This document shows positions 1 through 5,686 of a DNA stretch of 7,205 bases, piece after piece. The notes below the pieces were generated by a model, which was not told the DNA's origin, did not search any database, and saw nothing but the letters and a program-made list of their open reading frames with translations. Position numbers and translations under genes: made by a program. Position 1 is the first letter of the stretch. Each line of letters opens with the position of its first letter. Source of the stretch: Desulfobulbaceae bacterium UBA5628 (lineage in GTDB: Bacteria > Desulfobacterota > Desulfobulbia > Desulfobulbales > Desulfurivibrionaceae). The stretch is from positions 1-7,205 of the forward strand of contig DIKC01000021.1 in the NCBI GenBank assembly GCA_002421565.1. The letters are read 5' to 3'.

Positions 1-594
1 CTGCCGGAATTCACCATGCTGGAATGGTACCGGGCCGGGGCCGATTATTTTTCCCTGATGGATGAATGCGAGGAATTGCTGGCCGCGGTGGCGGGGATTG
101 ATCTTGCTCCGCCTTGGGAACGGCTCACGGTCGAGGAGGCTTTCCGTCGTTATGCCGGGATGACCGCGGCCCAAGCCCTGGCCGCCGATCTCTTCGATCA
201 ACTGATGGTGGAGAAGATCGAGCCCCAGCTTGGCCGTCCGCGCCCCACCTTTCTTTACGATTATCCCGCCGGACTGGCGGCCCTGGCTCGCAAGCGGCCG
301 GACAATCCGAATCTTGCCGAGCGTTTCGAGCTTTATATCGATGGCCTGGAACTGGCCAATGGTTTCAGCGAATTGATCGATCCGGTTGAGCAGCGGCAGC
401 GCTTTGTCGAAGAGCAACGGCGGATCGCGGCAACCGGCCGCACCCCGCCGCCGTTGCCGGAAAAATTCCTCGCCGAACTGGCCGCGATGCCGCCGTCCGC
501 CGGGATTGCCCTCGGCCTTGACCGCTTGGCCATGCTGCTGTTGGGCGTGGAGTCGATCGAGGCGGTTATCGCCTTCCCCCCCGAGGATCTGTAG
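1..594 (+). CDS. epmA: EF-P--(R)-beta-lysine ligase EpmA (GenX/PoxA), 3' part only
   Basis: The first base of the window is in frame and the gene starts upstream, so 197 C-terminal residues remain. The protein is a truncated class II lysyl-tRNA synthetase paralogue that attaches beta-lysine to a conserved lysine of elongation factor P, helping ribosomes through proline stretches. What is seen: the PEFTMLEWYR stretch at the start, the RFELYIDGLELANGFSEL segment of the catalytic core, and class II motif 3 at nt 502-546 (GIALGLDRLAMLLLG, with the ATP-binding Arg). It ends right after the IEAVIAFPPEDL C-terminus, as expected for the family. EpmA is preferred over LysS because of the PEFTMLEWYR form and the short overall spacing, but the missing N-terminus (an OB-fold in LysS, absent in EpmA) prevents a final proof. 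Neither efp nor epmB is in the window. The stop lies inside the convergent UDG gene. Confidence 0.9.
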   Translation: MPEFTMLEWYRAGADYFSLMDECEELLAAVAGIDLAPPWERLTVEEAFRRYAGMTAAQALAADLFDQLMVEKIEPQLGRPRPTFLYDYPAGLAALARKRPDNPNLAERFELYIDGLELANGFSELIDPVEQRQRFVEEQRRIAATGRTPPPLPEKFLAELAAMPPSAGIALGLDRLAMLLLGVESIEAVIAFPPEDL

Positions 595-1345
595 CGAGTT
601 TCTTTTGGAGCATTTGCAGGTCGATCCAGGCCGCCTTTTTCATCTCCGGATTGTGGAGGAGAAAATCCGGGGAGAAGGTGGCCAGCAGGGGGCGGCCCTG
701 GCAATCATGGAAACGGCCCCGCAATTTCAGCAGACTTTGCCGGGTGCGGAGCAGGGTCTGGGCGGCCAGCGTCCCCATGGCGCAGATCACGGCCGGATTG
801 AGGGCCTCGATCTGACGCAGGAGGAAGGGCAGGCATTTCTGGATTTCCCCGCTGTCCGGCGGCCGGGAGCCGGAAGGGGCGCATTTGACCAGATCGGTCA
901 GGTAAATCCGGCTGCGATCCAGATTGATGGCGGCCAGCATTTTATCGAGCAGAGCGCCGGCCTCACCCTGAAAGGGCAGGCCGGCAATATTTTCCGCCGG
1001 GCCGGGAGCGTCCCCGATCAGCAGCAGGCCGCCGCCTTCTTCGTCGCCCTGGCCGAAGATCAGGTTTTCTCTGCCTTGGTGGAGAGGACAATGGCGGCAG
1101 TCGCCCATTTCCTCCCGTAGTCGGGCAAGCCCGGGCGCCCCGACTTCTCCGCTTACCTTGTGGCCCCCGTGATCGCTTACGTTGCCGGGACTTGGTGGTG
1201 GGGACGCTCCTTTCCGGAGCGTCGCTGGCCTGAGCCTGGGATACCATTCCACCCCCAGGTCTGCTTGCAGGGTCAGCAGTTTTCCGGTTGCAATCAGCAG
1301 TTGCCGCAGGCCGGTACGGATGGTGTCGGGTGATTGGTAGTTCAT
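566..1345 (-). CDS. Family-4 (type 4/5-like) uracil-DNA glycosylase, Fe-S cluster protein
   Basis: A 259-residue protein whose family removes uracil from DNA in base excision repair. Residues 1-75 are a low-complexity, Pro/Gly-rich extension, common in bacterial members; the UDG fold covers about 76-250. Four cysteines in family-4 positions (Cys83, Cys86, Cys155, Cys171; pattern CRHC then KCAPSGSRPP then C) should hold a 4Fe-4S cluster. Motif I is GDAPG (111-115), followed by GLPFQGEAG, where most relatives have GEAPG and PFVGxAG. The C-terminal motif reads TFSPDFLL (223-230), where relatives usually have TxHPxxLL, so the His is replaced by Ser. These changes leave open whether it is a normal uracil glycosylase. 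The ATG at 1345 is the most upstream start fitting the fold; no clear Shine-Dalgarno sequence precedes it. The last 29 bp overlap the epmA end on the other strand. Confidence 0.87.
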   Translation of the reverse strand: MNYQSPDTIRTGLRQLLIATGKLLTLQADLGVEWYPRLRPATLRKGASPPPSPGNVSDHGGHKVSGEVGAPGLARLREEMGDCRHCPLHQGRENLIFGQGDEEGGGLLLIGDAPGPAENIAGLPFQGEAGALLDKMLAAINLDRSRIYLTDLVKCAPSGSRPPDSGEIQKCLPFLLRQIEALNPAVICAMGTLAAQTLLRTRQSLLKLRGRFHDCQGRPLLATFSPDFLLHNPEMKKAAWIDLQMLQKKLATDPRGGRR

Positions 1346-1451
1346 GGTATCGCTAAAATAACCTTTAATAAAAAAACTTGCATTACGCTTTTTTTTGCGC
1401 TAGGTCTGATCCCGTTAATGCAATCTCACAATAAAAAAAGAGGAGGATCGG
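1346..1451. promoter_or_regulatory. AT-rich divergent intergenic region between UDG and mucR-like genes
   Basis: This 106-bp spacer is far richer in A/T than its surroundings and carries homopolymer tracts: A7 at 1370-1376, T8 at 1389-1396 and A7 at 1433-1439. Promoters for both divergent genes should lie here. A weak + strand candidate is TTGCAT (1378-1383), 17 nt, then TAGGTC (1401-1406), which is a poor -10. MucR/Ros proteins are known to bind AT-rich DNA and often repress their own gene, so autoregulation here is plausible but inferred. I see no convincing inverted-repeat operator. Confidence 0.4.
1441..1446 (+). promoter_or_regulatory. Strong Shine-Dalgarno of the mucR-like gene
   Basis: AGGAGG, a full match to the anti-Shine-Dalgarno, lies 5 nt before the ATG at 1452. 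It fixes that start and is much stronger than the sites of the following genes in the run. Confidence 0.85.
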
Positions 1452-2015
1452 ATGGGTAAAACATTGGTGGAAATGGCGGCGGAACTGGTACAGGCTCAAT
1501 GTTCCTCAAGGAATATGGCCACGGATGAAATAACTTCTTCCTTGCAGGCCACCTATAATGCCCTGCATGCCTTGCAGAGCGGCGAGGAAAAAGGCGAGGT
1601 CGCGGCGGTGGCCGGGACGATGAAGCCGGAAAAATCGATTCAGAAGCACAAGATCACCTGTCTCGAATGCGGCAAGGAATTTCAGATGATTTCCGCCAAG
1701 CATCTGGCATCCCACGGCTTGACCGGCCGCGAGTATCGTAAGAAATGGGGCTTTTCCCTGCGTCAGCCCCTCTGTGCCAAGGTTTTGTCCGAACGGCGGA
1801 AAAAGGCGAGCAAGGATCGCGGCCTGCCCGCCAATCTGATCAAATTTCAGGAACAGCGCAAGAAAAAAAGCGCCGCCGGCGGCGCGTCGGGCAAAGGTAC
1901 TGCCACCCGCAAGGGTAAGGTCGCGGCCAAGAGTGCCGCGCCCCGCAAGACCGTGATCCGGAAAAGAGCGGCCAAACCGGCGGCTTCGGGCACGACCGGC
2001 AGCGAAAGCAAATAA
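1452..2015 (+). CDS. MucR/Ros family zinc-finger transcriptional regulator with basic C-terminal tail
   Basis: A 187-residue DNA-binding protein. Residues 1-45 are a helical N-terminus like the region through which MucR proteins oligomerise. The zinc finger is at 68-100: Cys70-X2-Cys73-X10-His84-X3-His88, followed by GLTGREYRKKWG, the signature of the MucR/Ros family. Residues 136-177 are almost entirely Lys, Arg, Ala, Gly and Ser with repeated K/R-A-A steps, resembling histone H1-like tails; typical alphaproteobacterial MucR proteins (about 140-150 residues) lack this. Family members act as broad repressors or H-NS-like gene silencers that recognise AT-rich DNA with T-A steps. It is the first gene of a close + strand run, 12 nt ahead of murI, and sits next to an A/T-tract-rich spacer that it may bind itself. 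The target genes cannot be told from the sequence. Confidence 0.88.
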   Translation: MGKTLVEMAAELVQAQCSSRNMATDEITSSLQATYNALHALQSGEEKGEVAAVAGTMKPEKSIQKHKITCLECGKEFQMISAKHLASHGLTGREYRKKWGFSLRQPLCAKVLSERRKKASKDRGLPANLIKFQEQRKKKSAAGGASGKGTATRKGKVAAKSAAPRKTVIRKRAAKPAASGTTGSESK

Positions 2016-2027
2016 GCCGCCCGTTGG

Positions 2028-2810
2028 ATGATAGGAATTTTTGATTCCGGGGTGGGCGGGATGACGGTGGCGCGGGCCATTGAACAGGCCCTGCCCCAGT
2101 ACCGGCTGGTCTATTTCGGGGATCTCGCCCGCACTCCTTACGGCTCCAAGAGCGGTGAGACGATTGCCCGCTACTCCCGCGAGAATGTCGAGTTTCTCCT
2201 CGGGCAGGGGGCGAAGATTATCGTGGTCGCCTGCAACTCGGCGGCCAGCGTCGCGGCCGATCGTTTGCGCACCGCCTATCCGGTACCCATCTTTGAAGTG
2301 ATCGCCCCGGCGGTGGCGGAGGCGATCAAGGCCAGTGGCGGCGGCCGAATCGGGGTGATTGGTACCCGGGCCACGGTGAAGAGCGGGGTTTACGAGGCAA
2401 AGATCAGGGCGGCGGCCGATCACTGCCGGGTTTTTTCCGTGGCCTGCCCCTTGCTGGTGCCGCTGGTGGAGGAAGGTTGGCTGGCGCGCCGGGAAACCAA
2501 GATGATCGTCCGCCGGTATCTGGCGCCGCTCAAGGAAAAGCAGGTGGATACCCTGGTTCTCGGCTGCACCCATTATCCCTTGCTCAAGGATCTGATCCAG
2601 CCCCGGATCGGCCGCCGGGTAAGGGTGATCGACTCTTCCCAGGCCCTGGCCGCCGATCTGCGAACCTTTCTGGATGAAAATCCGGCCCTGGCCGCCGAAT
2701 TAAGCCGGGGCGGGGAAAATCTCTATTATGCCTCCGATGTCACCGAAGCGGCGACCATGATCGCCCTCCGCATCTTCGGCCGCCCCATTGAACTGCGCCA
2801 TACCGGATAA
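2028..2810 (+). CDS. murI: Glutamate racemase
   Basis: Cofactor-independent cytoplasmic enzyme that converts L-glutamate to D-glutamate for peptidoglycan. The 260-residue length is normal. The N-terminus IGIFDSGVGGMTV and the segment YFGDLARTPYG are family signatures. The two catalytic cysteines are present, Cys69 in VACNSA and Cys180 in GCTHYP, with the partner His182. The start at 2028 is fixed by the family N-terminus (MIGIFDSG), although the upstream TTGG is only a poor ribosome binding site; with a gap of 12 nt after the regulator gene, translation is probably coupled. No residue looks damaged, so it should be active. Confidence 0.97.
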   Translation: MIGIFDSGVGGMTVARAIEQALPQYRLVYFGDLARTPYGSKSGETIARYSRENVEFLLGQGAKIIVVACNSAASVAADRLRTAYPVPIFEVIAPAVAEAIKASGGGRIGVIGTRATVKSGVYEAKIRAAADHCRVFSVACPLLVPLVEEGWLARRETKMIVRRYLAPLKEKQVDTLVLGCTHYPLLKDLIQPRIGRRVRVIDSSQALAADLRTFLDENPALAAELSRGGENLYYASDVTEAATMIALRIFGRPIELRHTG

Positions 2811-2822
2811 GGTGGGAAACCA

Positions 2823-3548
2823 ATGACAAGCAAAATAAGGGGACGGATTTCAAATCCGTCCCCGTTCTCCGATCCGGGGACGGATTTTAAATCCGTCCCC
2901 GTTTATCTTGTTCTCCTTTGGCTGCTGCTTGGGGCGCTGGTTGTTCCGGCCGCGGCCGGAGAAATGACCCCTCTGGAGGTTGCCCGCCGCTTGCAGCAGA
3001 CCTACGACCGCACCATTGCCTTCCGGGCCGAATTCACCCAGGTGACCACGGTGCCGATGAGCAACCGTCGGCGTGAGGGGAGCGGCACCGTGATTTTCCG
3101 CAAGCCCCATTTGATGCGCTGGGAGTATCTCCGCCCCGACCGGCAGGTTCTGGTCAGCGACGGCAAGCGGGTGCGGCTCTATTTTGCCGGCAGCAACCAG
3201 ATGATGATACGGCCGGTGGATGAGTATCTGGAATCCGATGTGACCTACGCCTTTTTTTCCGGCTCCGGCGAGATTGTTCGGGATTTCGAGGTGAGCGAGG
3301 CCCTGGCCGAATTCCGTCATCCCGACTATCATGTTATCAAGCTGGTGCCGCGTACCCTCCATCCCCAGGTGGATTATCTTTATCTCTGGGTGGATCGGGA
3401 AAAATTCTTCATGCAGCGGCTGGAGATCATCGACCAGTTCGGTTCCGCCACCATCCTTGCCTTTGCCCGGGTCGAGATCGACCCGGTTCTGCCCCCTGAT
3501 TTCCATCACTTCGAGCCGCCGCCCGGCACCGAGATCATCGGGCCGTAA
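2823..3548 (+). CDS. lolA: LolA-like outer-membrane lipoprotein carrier protein
   Basis: Periplasmic chaperone that takes lipoproteins from LolCDE at the inner membrane to the outer membrane. The 241-residue precursor has a hydrophobic stretch at 28-42 (YLVLLWLLLGALVV) and a likely signal peptidase I site after VPAAA (about residue 45). The mature part has the family pattern: FRAEFTQVT near 67-75, then GSGTVIFRKPHLMRWEY, then LVSDGKRVRLY. GGTGGG at 2811-2816 and the ATG at 2823 form the start; downstream, no ATG, GTG or TTG is in frame until residue 48, after the signal peptide. Oddly, residues 6-26 are encoded by two tandem palindromic repeats (2839-2900), giving a 27-residue N-region instead of the usual 5-10. 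Removing 63 nt there would join MTSKI to YLVLLWLLL almost directly, an ordinary signal peptide. Gaps are 12 nt after murI and 2 nt before the next gene. Confidence 0.9.
   Translation: MTSKIRGRISNPSPFSDPGTDFKSVPVYLVLLWLLLGALVVPAAAGEMTPLEVARRLQQTYDRTIAFRAEFTQVTTVPMSNRRREGSGTVIFRKPHLMRWEYLRPDRQVLVSDGKRVRLYFAGSNQMMIRPVDEYLESDVTYAFFSGSGEIVRDFEVSEALAEFRHPDYHVIKLVPRTLHPQVDYLYLWVDREKFFMQRLEIIDQFGSATILAFARVEIDPVLPPDFHHFEPPPGTEIIGP
2839..2863. repeat. Perfect 25-bp palindrome, copy 1 (inside lolA)
   Basis: GGGGACGGATTT, one base (C, at 2851), then AAATCCGTCCCC: two perfectly complementary 12-nt arms. It starts 16 nt after the A of the lolA ATG and is read through as RGRISNPSP. The central base is the second position of a TCA codon; A or G there would have made a stop. 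It can form a stable hairpin in DNA or mRNA. Confidence 0.95.
2876..2900. repeat. Perfect 25-bp palindrome, copy 2 (inside lolA)
   Basis: The same 12-nt arms as copy 1, with T as the central base (2888). It follows copy 1 after a 12-nt spacer (GTTCTCCGATCC), giving a 37-nt period, and is read in another frame as GTDFKSVP. Both copies are followed by GTT. Confidence 0.95.
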
Positions 3549-3550
3549 TC

Positions 3551-5347
3551 ATGCCGGCTGCTCCCGTGCCGTTCCGGGTCGCCCTGGTTTCCATGCCTTG
3601 GGCCCTGGTCCATCGTCCTTCCGTTCAGCTTGGAGTTTTAAAGGGTTCTCTGGAGCAGGAAGGGGTGACCGTGACTACCCTCCATCCCTATCTGGAGGTG
3701 GCGAAAGAACTGGGCCTGGCCCGCTACCAGCGCCTGGCCAGTAACCTTTGGCTGGGCGAGGCCCTTTATGCCCCCCTGGTCTTTCCGGGGCAGCGGGAAG
3801 CGGCGGGGCGCCTGGCCCAGCGTCTGGTGCGGGCGGAACCGGGCCTGTCCTTGGAAGTGGAGGAGGGGATTAACGGGCTGGACCGGCATCTGGATTCCTG
3901 GCTGGCGGCCCAGCCTTGGGGCCAATTCGATCTGGTCGGCTTTTCCGTTTGCTTCCAGCAGTTGTTCGCCTCCCTGGCCGCGGCCCGGAGGCTGAAAGAA
4001 AAATATCCCGATTTGCCGGTGGTTTTCGGCGGCTCTTCCTGCGCCGGCGAGGCCGGGGCTTCATTGGCGGCGGTGTTCCCGGAGATTGATTTCGTGATCA
4101 GCGGGGAAGGGGAGGCGGCCCTGCTCGATCTCTGCCGTACTCTTGCCGTCAATCCTGCCGCCAACGGGATGGTCGGGACGGCTGCCCCGGCCCCCCTTGC
4201 GCTGGCAACCTTGCCGCCGCCTGATTATGACGATTACTTTGTCGAGCTGGCGCGGGTTTTCGGGGGGCGGCCGTTCGTGCCGGAACTGCCGGTGGAGTTT
4301 TCCCGTGGTTGCTGGTGGAACAAATGCGCCTTCTGCAACCTCAACCTGCAATGGCGCGGCTACCGGGCCAAACCGGCAGCCCGGATGCTGGCTGAGGTGA
4401 CGGCCCTGGCCGCCCGTCATGGCTGCCTTGACTTTGCCTTTACCGACAACGTGCTGCCACCCAAGGAGAGCGGCGAATTTTTCCGCCGGACAGCGGCCTT
4501 GCCGGCTGATTTTCGTTTTTTCGCCGAAATCCGCGCCAAATTGCCGCCAGCCACCCTGGCCGGCTTGCGAAGCGGTGGCCTGACCGTGGTGCAGGCGGGG
4601 ATTGAGGCCTTGAGCGATTCGCTGCTCGCCCGGATGGGCAAGGGCACCAGCGTGTTCGACAATCTGTTGCTGATGAGAAATTGCCTGGCCGCCGGGATTC
4701 GCCTGGAGGGCAACTTGATCCTGGAATTTCCCGGCAGCAGCGAGGAGGAGGCAGCGGAAACCCTGCGGATACTCGATTTTCTCTGGCCTTTTTCGCCCCT
4801 TAGCGGAGCCGCCTTTTTTCTCGGCCACGGCAGTCCGGTGGCGATGGCGCCGGAGAAATATGGGGTGCGGGCCAGGGGCGCCCATCCCCATTATCGCGCC
4901 CTGATTCCGCCGGAAATTTTGTCCAGGCTTACCCTGCTTATTCAGGATCATCGCGGCGAGCGGCGGATTCAGCGGCGGCGCTGGGCTTTGGTCCGCCGTC
5001 GGCTGGCGCTCTGGCAGCGGCAGGCCCGGCAGCGAGGCGAAGCGTTTCCGGCCCGGCCCCTGCTTTCCTGGCGCCAAGGCGGCGATTTTATCATCATCCG
5101 CCAGGTCACCCCGGCGGGCGAGGTACTCCATCACACCCTGCGTGGTACCTCCCGGCGGATTTATCTGGCCTGCGACCAGCCCGTTACCCTGACCCGGTTG
5201 CGGGCGGATTTTCCCGCCGTGGGCCGGGAGAAACTGGTCACTTTTCTCGCCGGTCTGGAAAGGAAACGGTTGCTCTTCGCGGCCGGAGAAAGGTATCTTG
5301 CCCTGGCGATTCGAGAGCCGCGCCCGGACGCTTGGGGACGGATTTGA
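3551..5347 (+). CDS. B12-binding domain/radical SAM protein with PqqD-like C-terminus (RiPP maturase-like)
   Basis: A 598-residue protein in three parts. Residues 8-195 form a B12-binding-like Rossmann region (VALVSMPWALVHRPSVQLGVLK; FDLVGFSVCFQQ; VVFGGSSC; ISGEGEAALLDL), without the DxHxxG cobalamin-ligand motif. Residues 245-470 are a radical SAM barrel whose cluster cysteines are Cys254, Cys259 and Cys262 in RGCWWNKCAFCNLN, a CX4CX2C spacing instead of CX3CX2C, followed by QAGIEALS and GNLILEFPG. After a very Arg-rich linker (469-497), residues 503-588 resemble a PqqD-like winged helix (IYLACDQPVTLTRL; FLAGLERKRLLF; YLALAI), which in peptide maturases binds leader peptides. The pattern is closest to the 'RiPP maturation radical SAM protein 1' type, but no precursor peptide is visible, so the substrate is unknown. 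It starts 2 nt after lolA with a weak ribosome binding site, suggesting coupling. Its TGA stop lies inside palindrome copy 3. Confidence 0.82.
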   Translation: MPAAPVPFRVALVSMPWALVHRPSVQLGVLKGSLEQEGVTVTTLHPYLEVAKELGLARYQRLASNLWLGEALYAPLVFPGQREAAGRLAQRLVRAEPGLSLEVEEGINGLDRHLDSWLAAQPWGQFDLVGFSVCFQQLFASLAAARRLKEKYPDLPVVFGGSSCAGEAGASLAAVFPEIDFVISGEGEAALLDLCRTLAVNPAANGMVGTAAPAPLALATLPPPDYDDYFVELARVFGGRPFVPELPVEFSRGCWWNKCAFCNLNLQWRGYRAKPAARMLAEVTALAARHGCLDFAFTDNVLPPKESGEFFRRTAALPADFRFFAEIRAKLPPATLAGLRSGGLTVVQAGIEALSDSLLARMGKGTSVFDNLLLMRNCLAAGIRLEGNLILEFPGSSEEEAAETLRILDFLWPFSPLSGAAFFLGHGSPVAMAPEKYGVRARGAHPHYRALIPPEILSRLTLLIQDHRGERRIQRRRWALVRRRLALWQRQARQRGEAFPARPLLSWRQGGDFIIIRQVTPAGEVLHHTLRGTSRRIYLACDQPVTLTRLRADFPAVGREKLVTFLAGLERKRLLFAAGERYLALAIREPRPDAWGRI

Positions 5348-5361
5348 AATCCGTCCCCAAG
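5331..5361. repeat. Palindrome copy 3, extended to 31 bp, at the 3' end of the radical SAM gene
   Basis: The 25-bp core (5334-5358) has the same arms as copies 1 and 2, with G in the centre (5346). The symmetry extends three more bases on each side (CTT...AAG), giving 15-nt arms. The central G makes the TGA stop of the upstream gene (5345-5347). CGGACG occurs directly before it (5325-5330) and directly after it (5362-5367) as a direct repeat. It could also act as a 3' mRNA hairpin, but no T-run follows on the + strand. Confidence 0.95.
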
Positions 5362-5374
5362 CGGACGACGGGCT

Positions 5375-5686
5375 TTATATGCCGTAAGTTTTGTCGTGTG
5401 GCCCTAAAAGTACGAATCTGACAGTGCGGTTATTCGTTTCGGAGCAATCGTGGCAGAGCACCACCGCATCGTCACCCTTATTACGGCAGGCATCGCAGTA
5501 CAGATAAATAATTATGAAGTTTCGCTTGACGGGGCAGGAGTAAAATCCCTGCCAGCTCCCTTTCAGGGGTTCACCGAAAGCCACAGGGTTTTCCAGGATC
5601 AGGTCAACCTTGCGTTTGACCAATTTTTTGATGGAGGAATGTTTTTCGAGCGCCTTAAGGAATGCTTCTTCGAATAGTGCTTCCAT
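5375..5686 (-). CDS. RelE/ParE-superfamily toxin with Cys-rich insertion
   Basis: A 103-residue toxin of a type II toxin-antitoxin system. The RelE-like pattern is clear: helical N-terminus, ENPVAFGEPLKGSWQGFYSCPVKRNFIIIYLY (32-63; compare the family's nP..g..LkG...g.ys..v..+RiiY), and the terminal GPHDKTYG (95-102; compare the family's GHHDxVY). RelE proteins cleave mRNA on the ribosome; ParE relatives act on gyrase. Which applies here is not visible, though the RelE-like C-terminus favours an mRNA interferase. Between the last strands there is an insertion with Cys64, Cys67, Cys78 and Cys81 (CX2C-X10-CX2C), absent from classical RelE and able in principle to form a zinc knuckle. The start at 5686 overlaps the antitoxin stop (TGATG, 1 nt shared), with no good ribosome binding site, so translation is probably coupled. 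Base composition is visibly poorer in GC than the genes on either side. Confidence 0.83.
   Translation of the reverse strand: MEALFEEAFLKALEKHSSIKKLVKRKVDLILENPVAFGEPLKGSWQGFYSCPVKRNFIIIYLYCDACRNKGDDAVVLCHDCSETNNRTVRFVLLGPHDKTYGI

Noticed and set aside
1..594. Lysyl-tRNA synthetase (LysS)
   Set aside because: The visible segment matches the EpmA form of the catalytic domain (PEFTMLEWYR, shorter loops); LysS differs in these places. The missing N-terminus leaves a small doubt.
386..1120. + strand open frame of 244 codons across the end of epmA and the UDG gene
   Set aside because: Out of frame with epmA and antisense to the UDG, whose cysteine pattern and motifs are clear; the translation has no family features.
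1506..2573. Long - strand open frame (355 codons) opposite the regulator and murI
   Set aside because: It is a codon-bias shadow of high-GC genes: the opposite strand gives clear, full-length MucR-like and MurI proteins, while this translation matches no domain pattern and is rich in Gly, Arg and His.
2839..2900. CRISPR-like tandem repeats
   Set aside because: Only two units with a 12-nt spacer, fully palindromic, inside a coding frame, and no cas gene nearby.
4061..5134. Long - strand open frame (357 codons) opposite the radical SAM gene
   Set aside because: Low-complexity Gln/Gly/Pro/Arg-rich translation lying fully antisense to a well-supported protein; no ribosome binding site or recognisable domain.
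5331..5374. Intrinsic terminator after the radical SAM gene
   Set aside because: The hairpin is strong, but no U-run follows it on the + strand (AAGCGGACGACG comes next), and on the - strand the stem is likewise not followed by T residues. The same sequence also lies inside lolA, which a terminator would silence.
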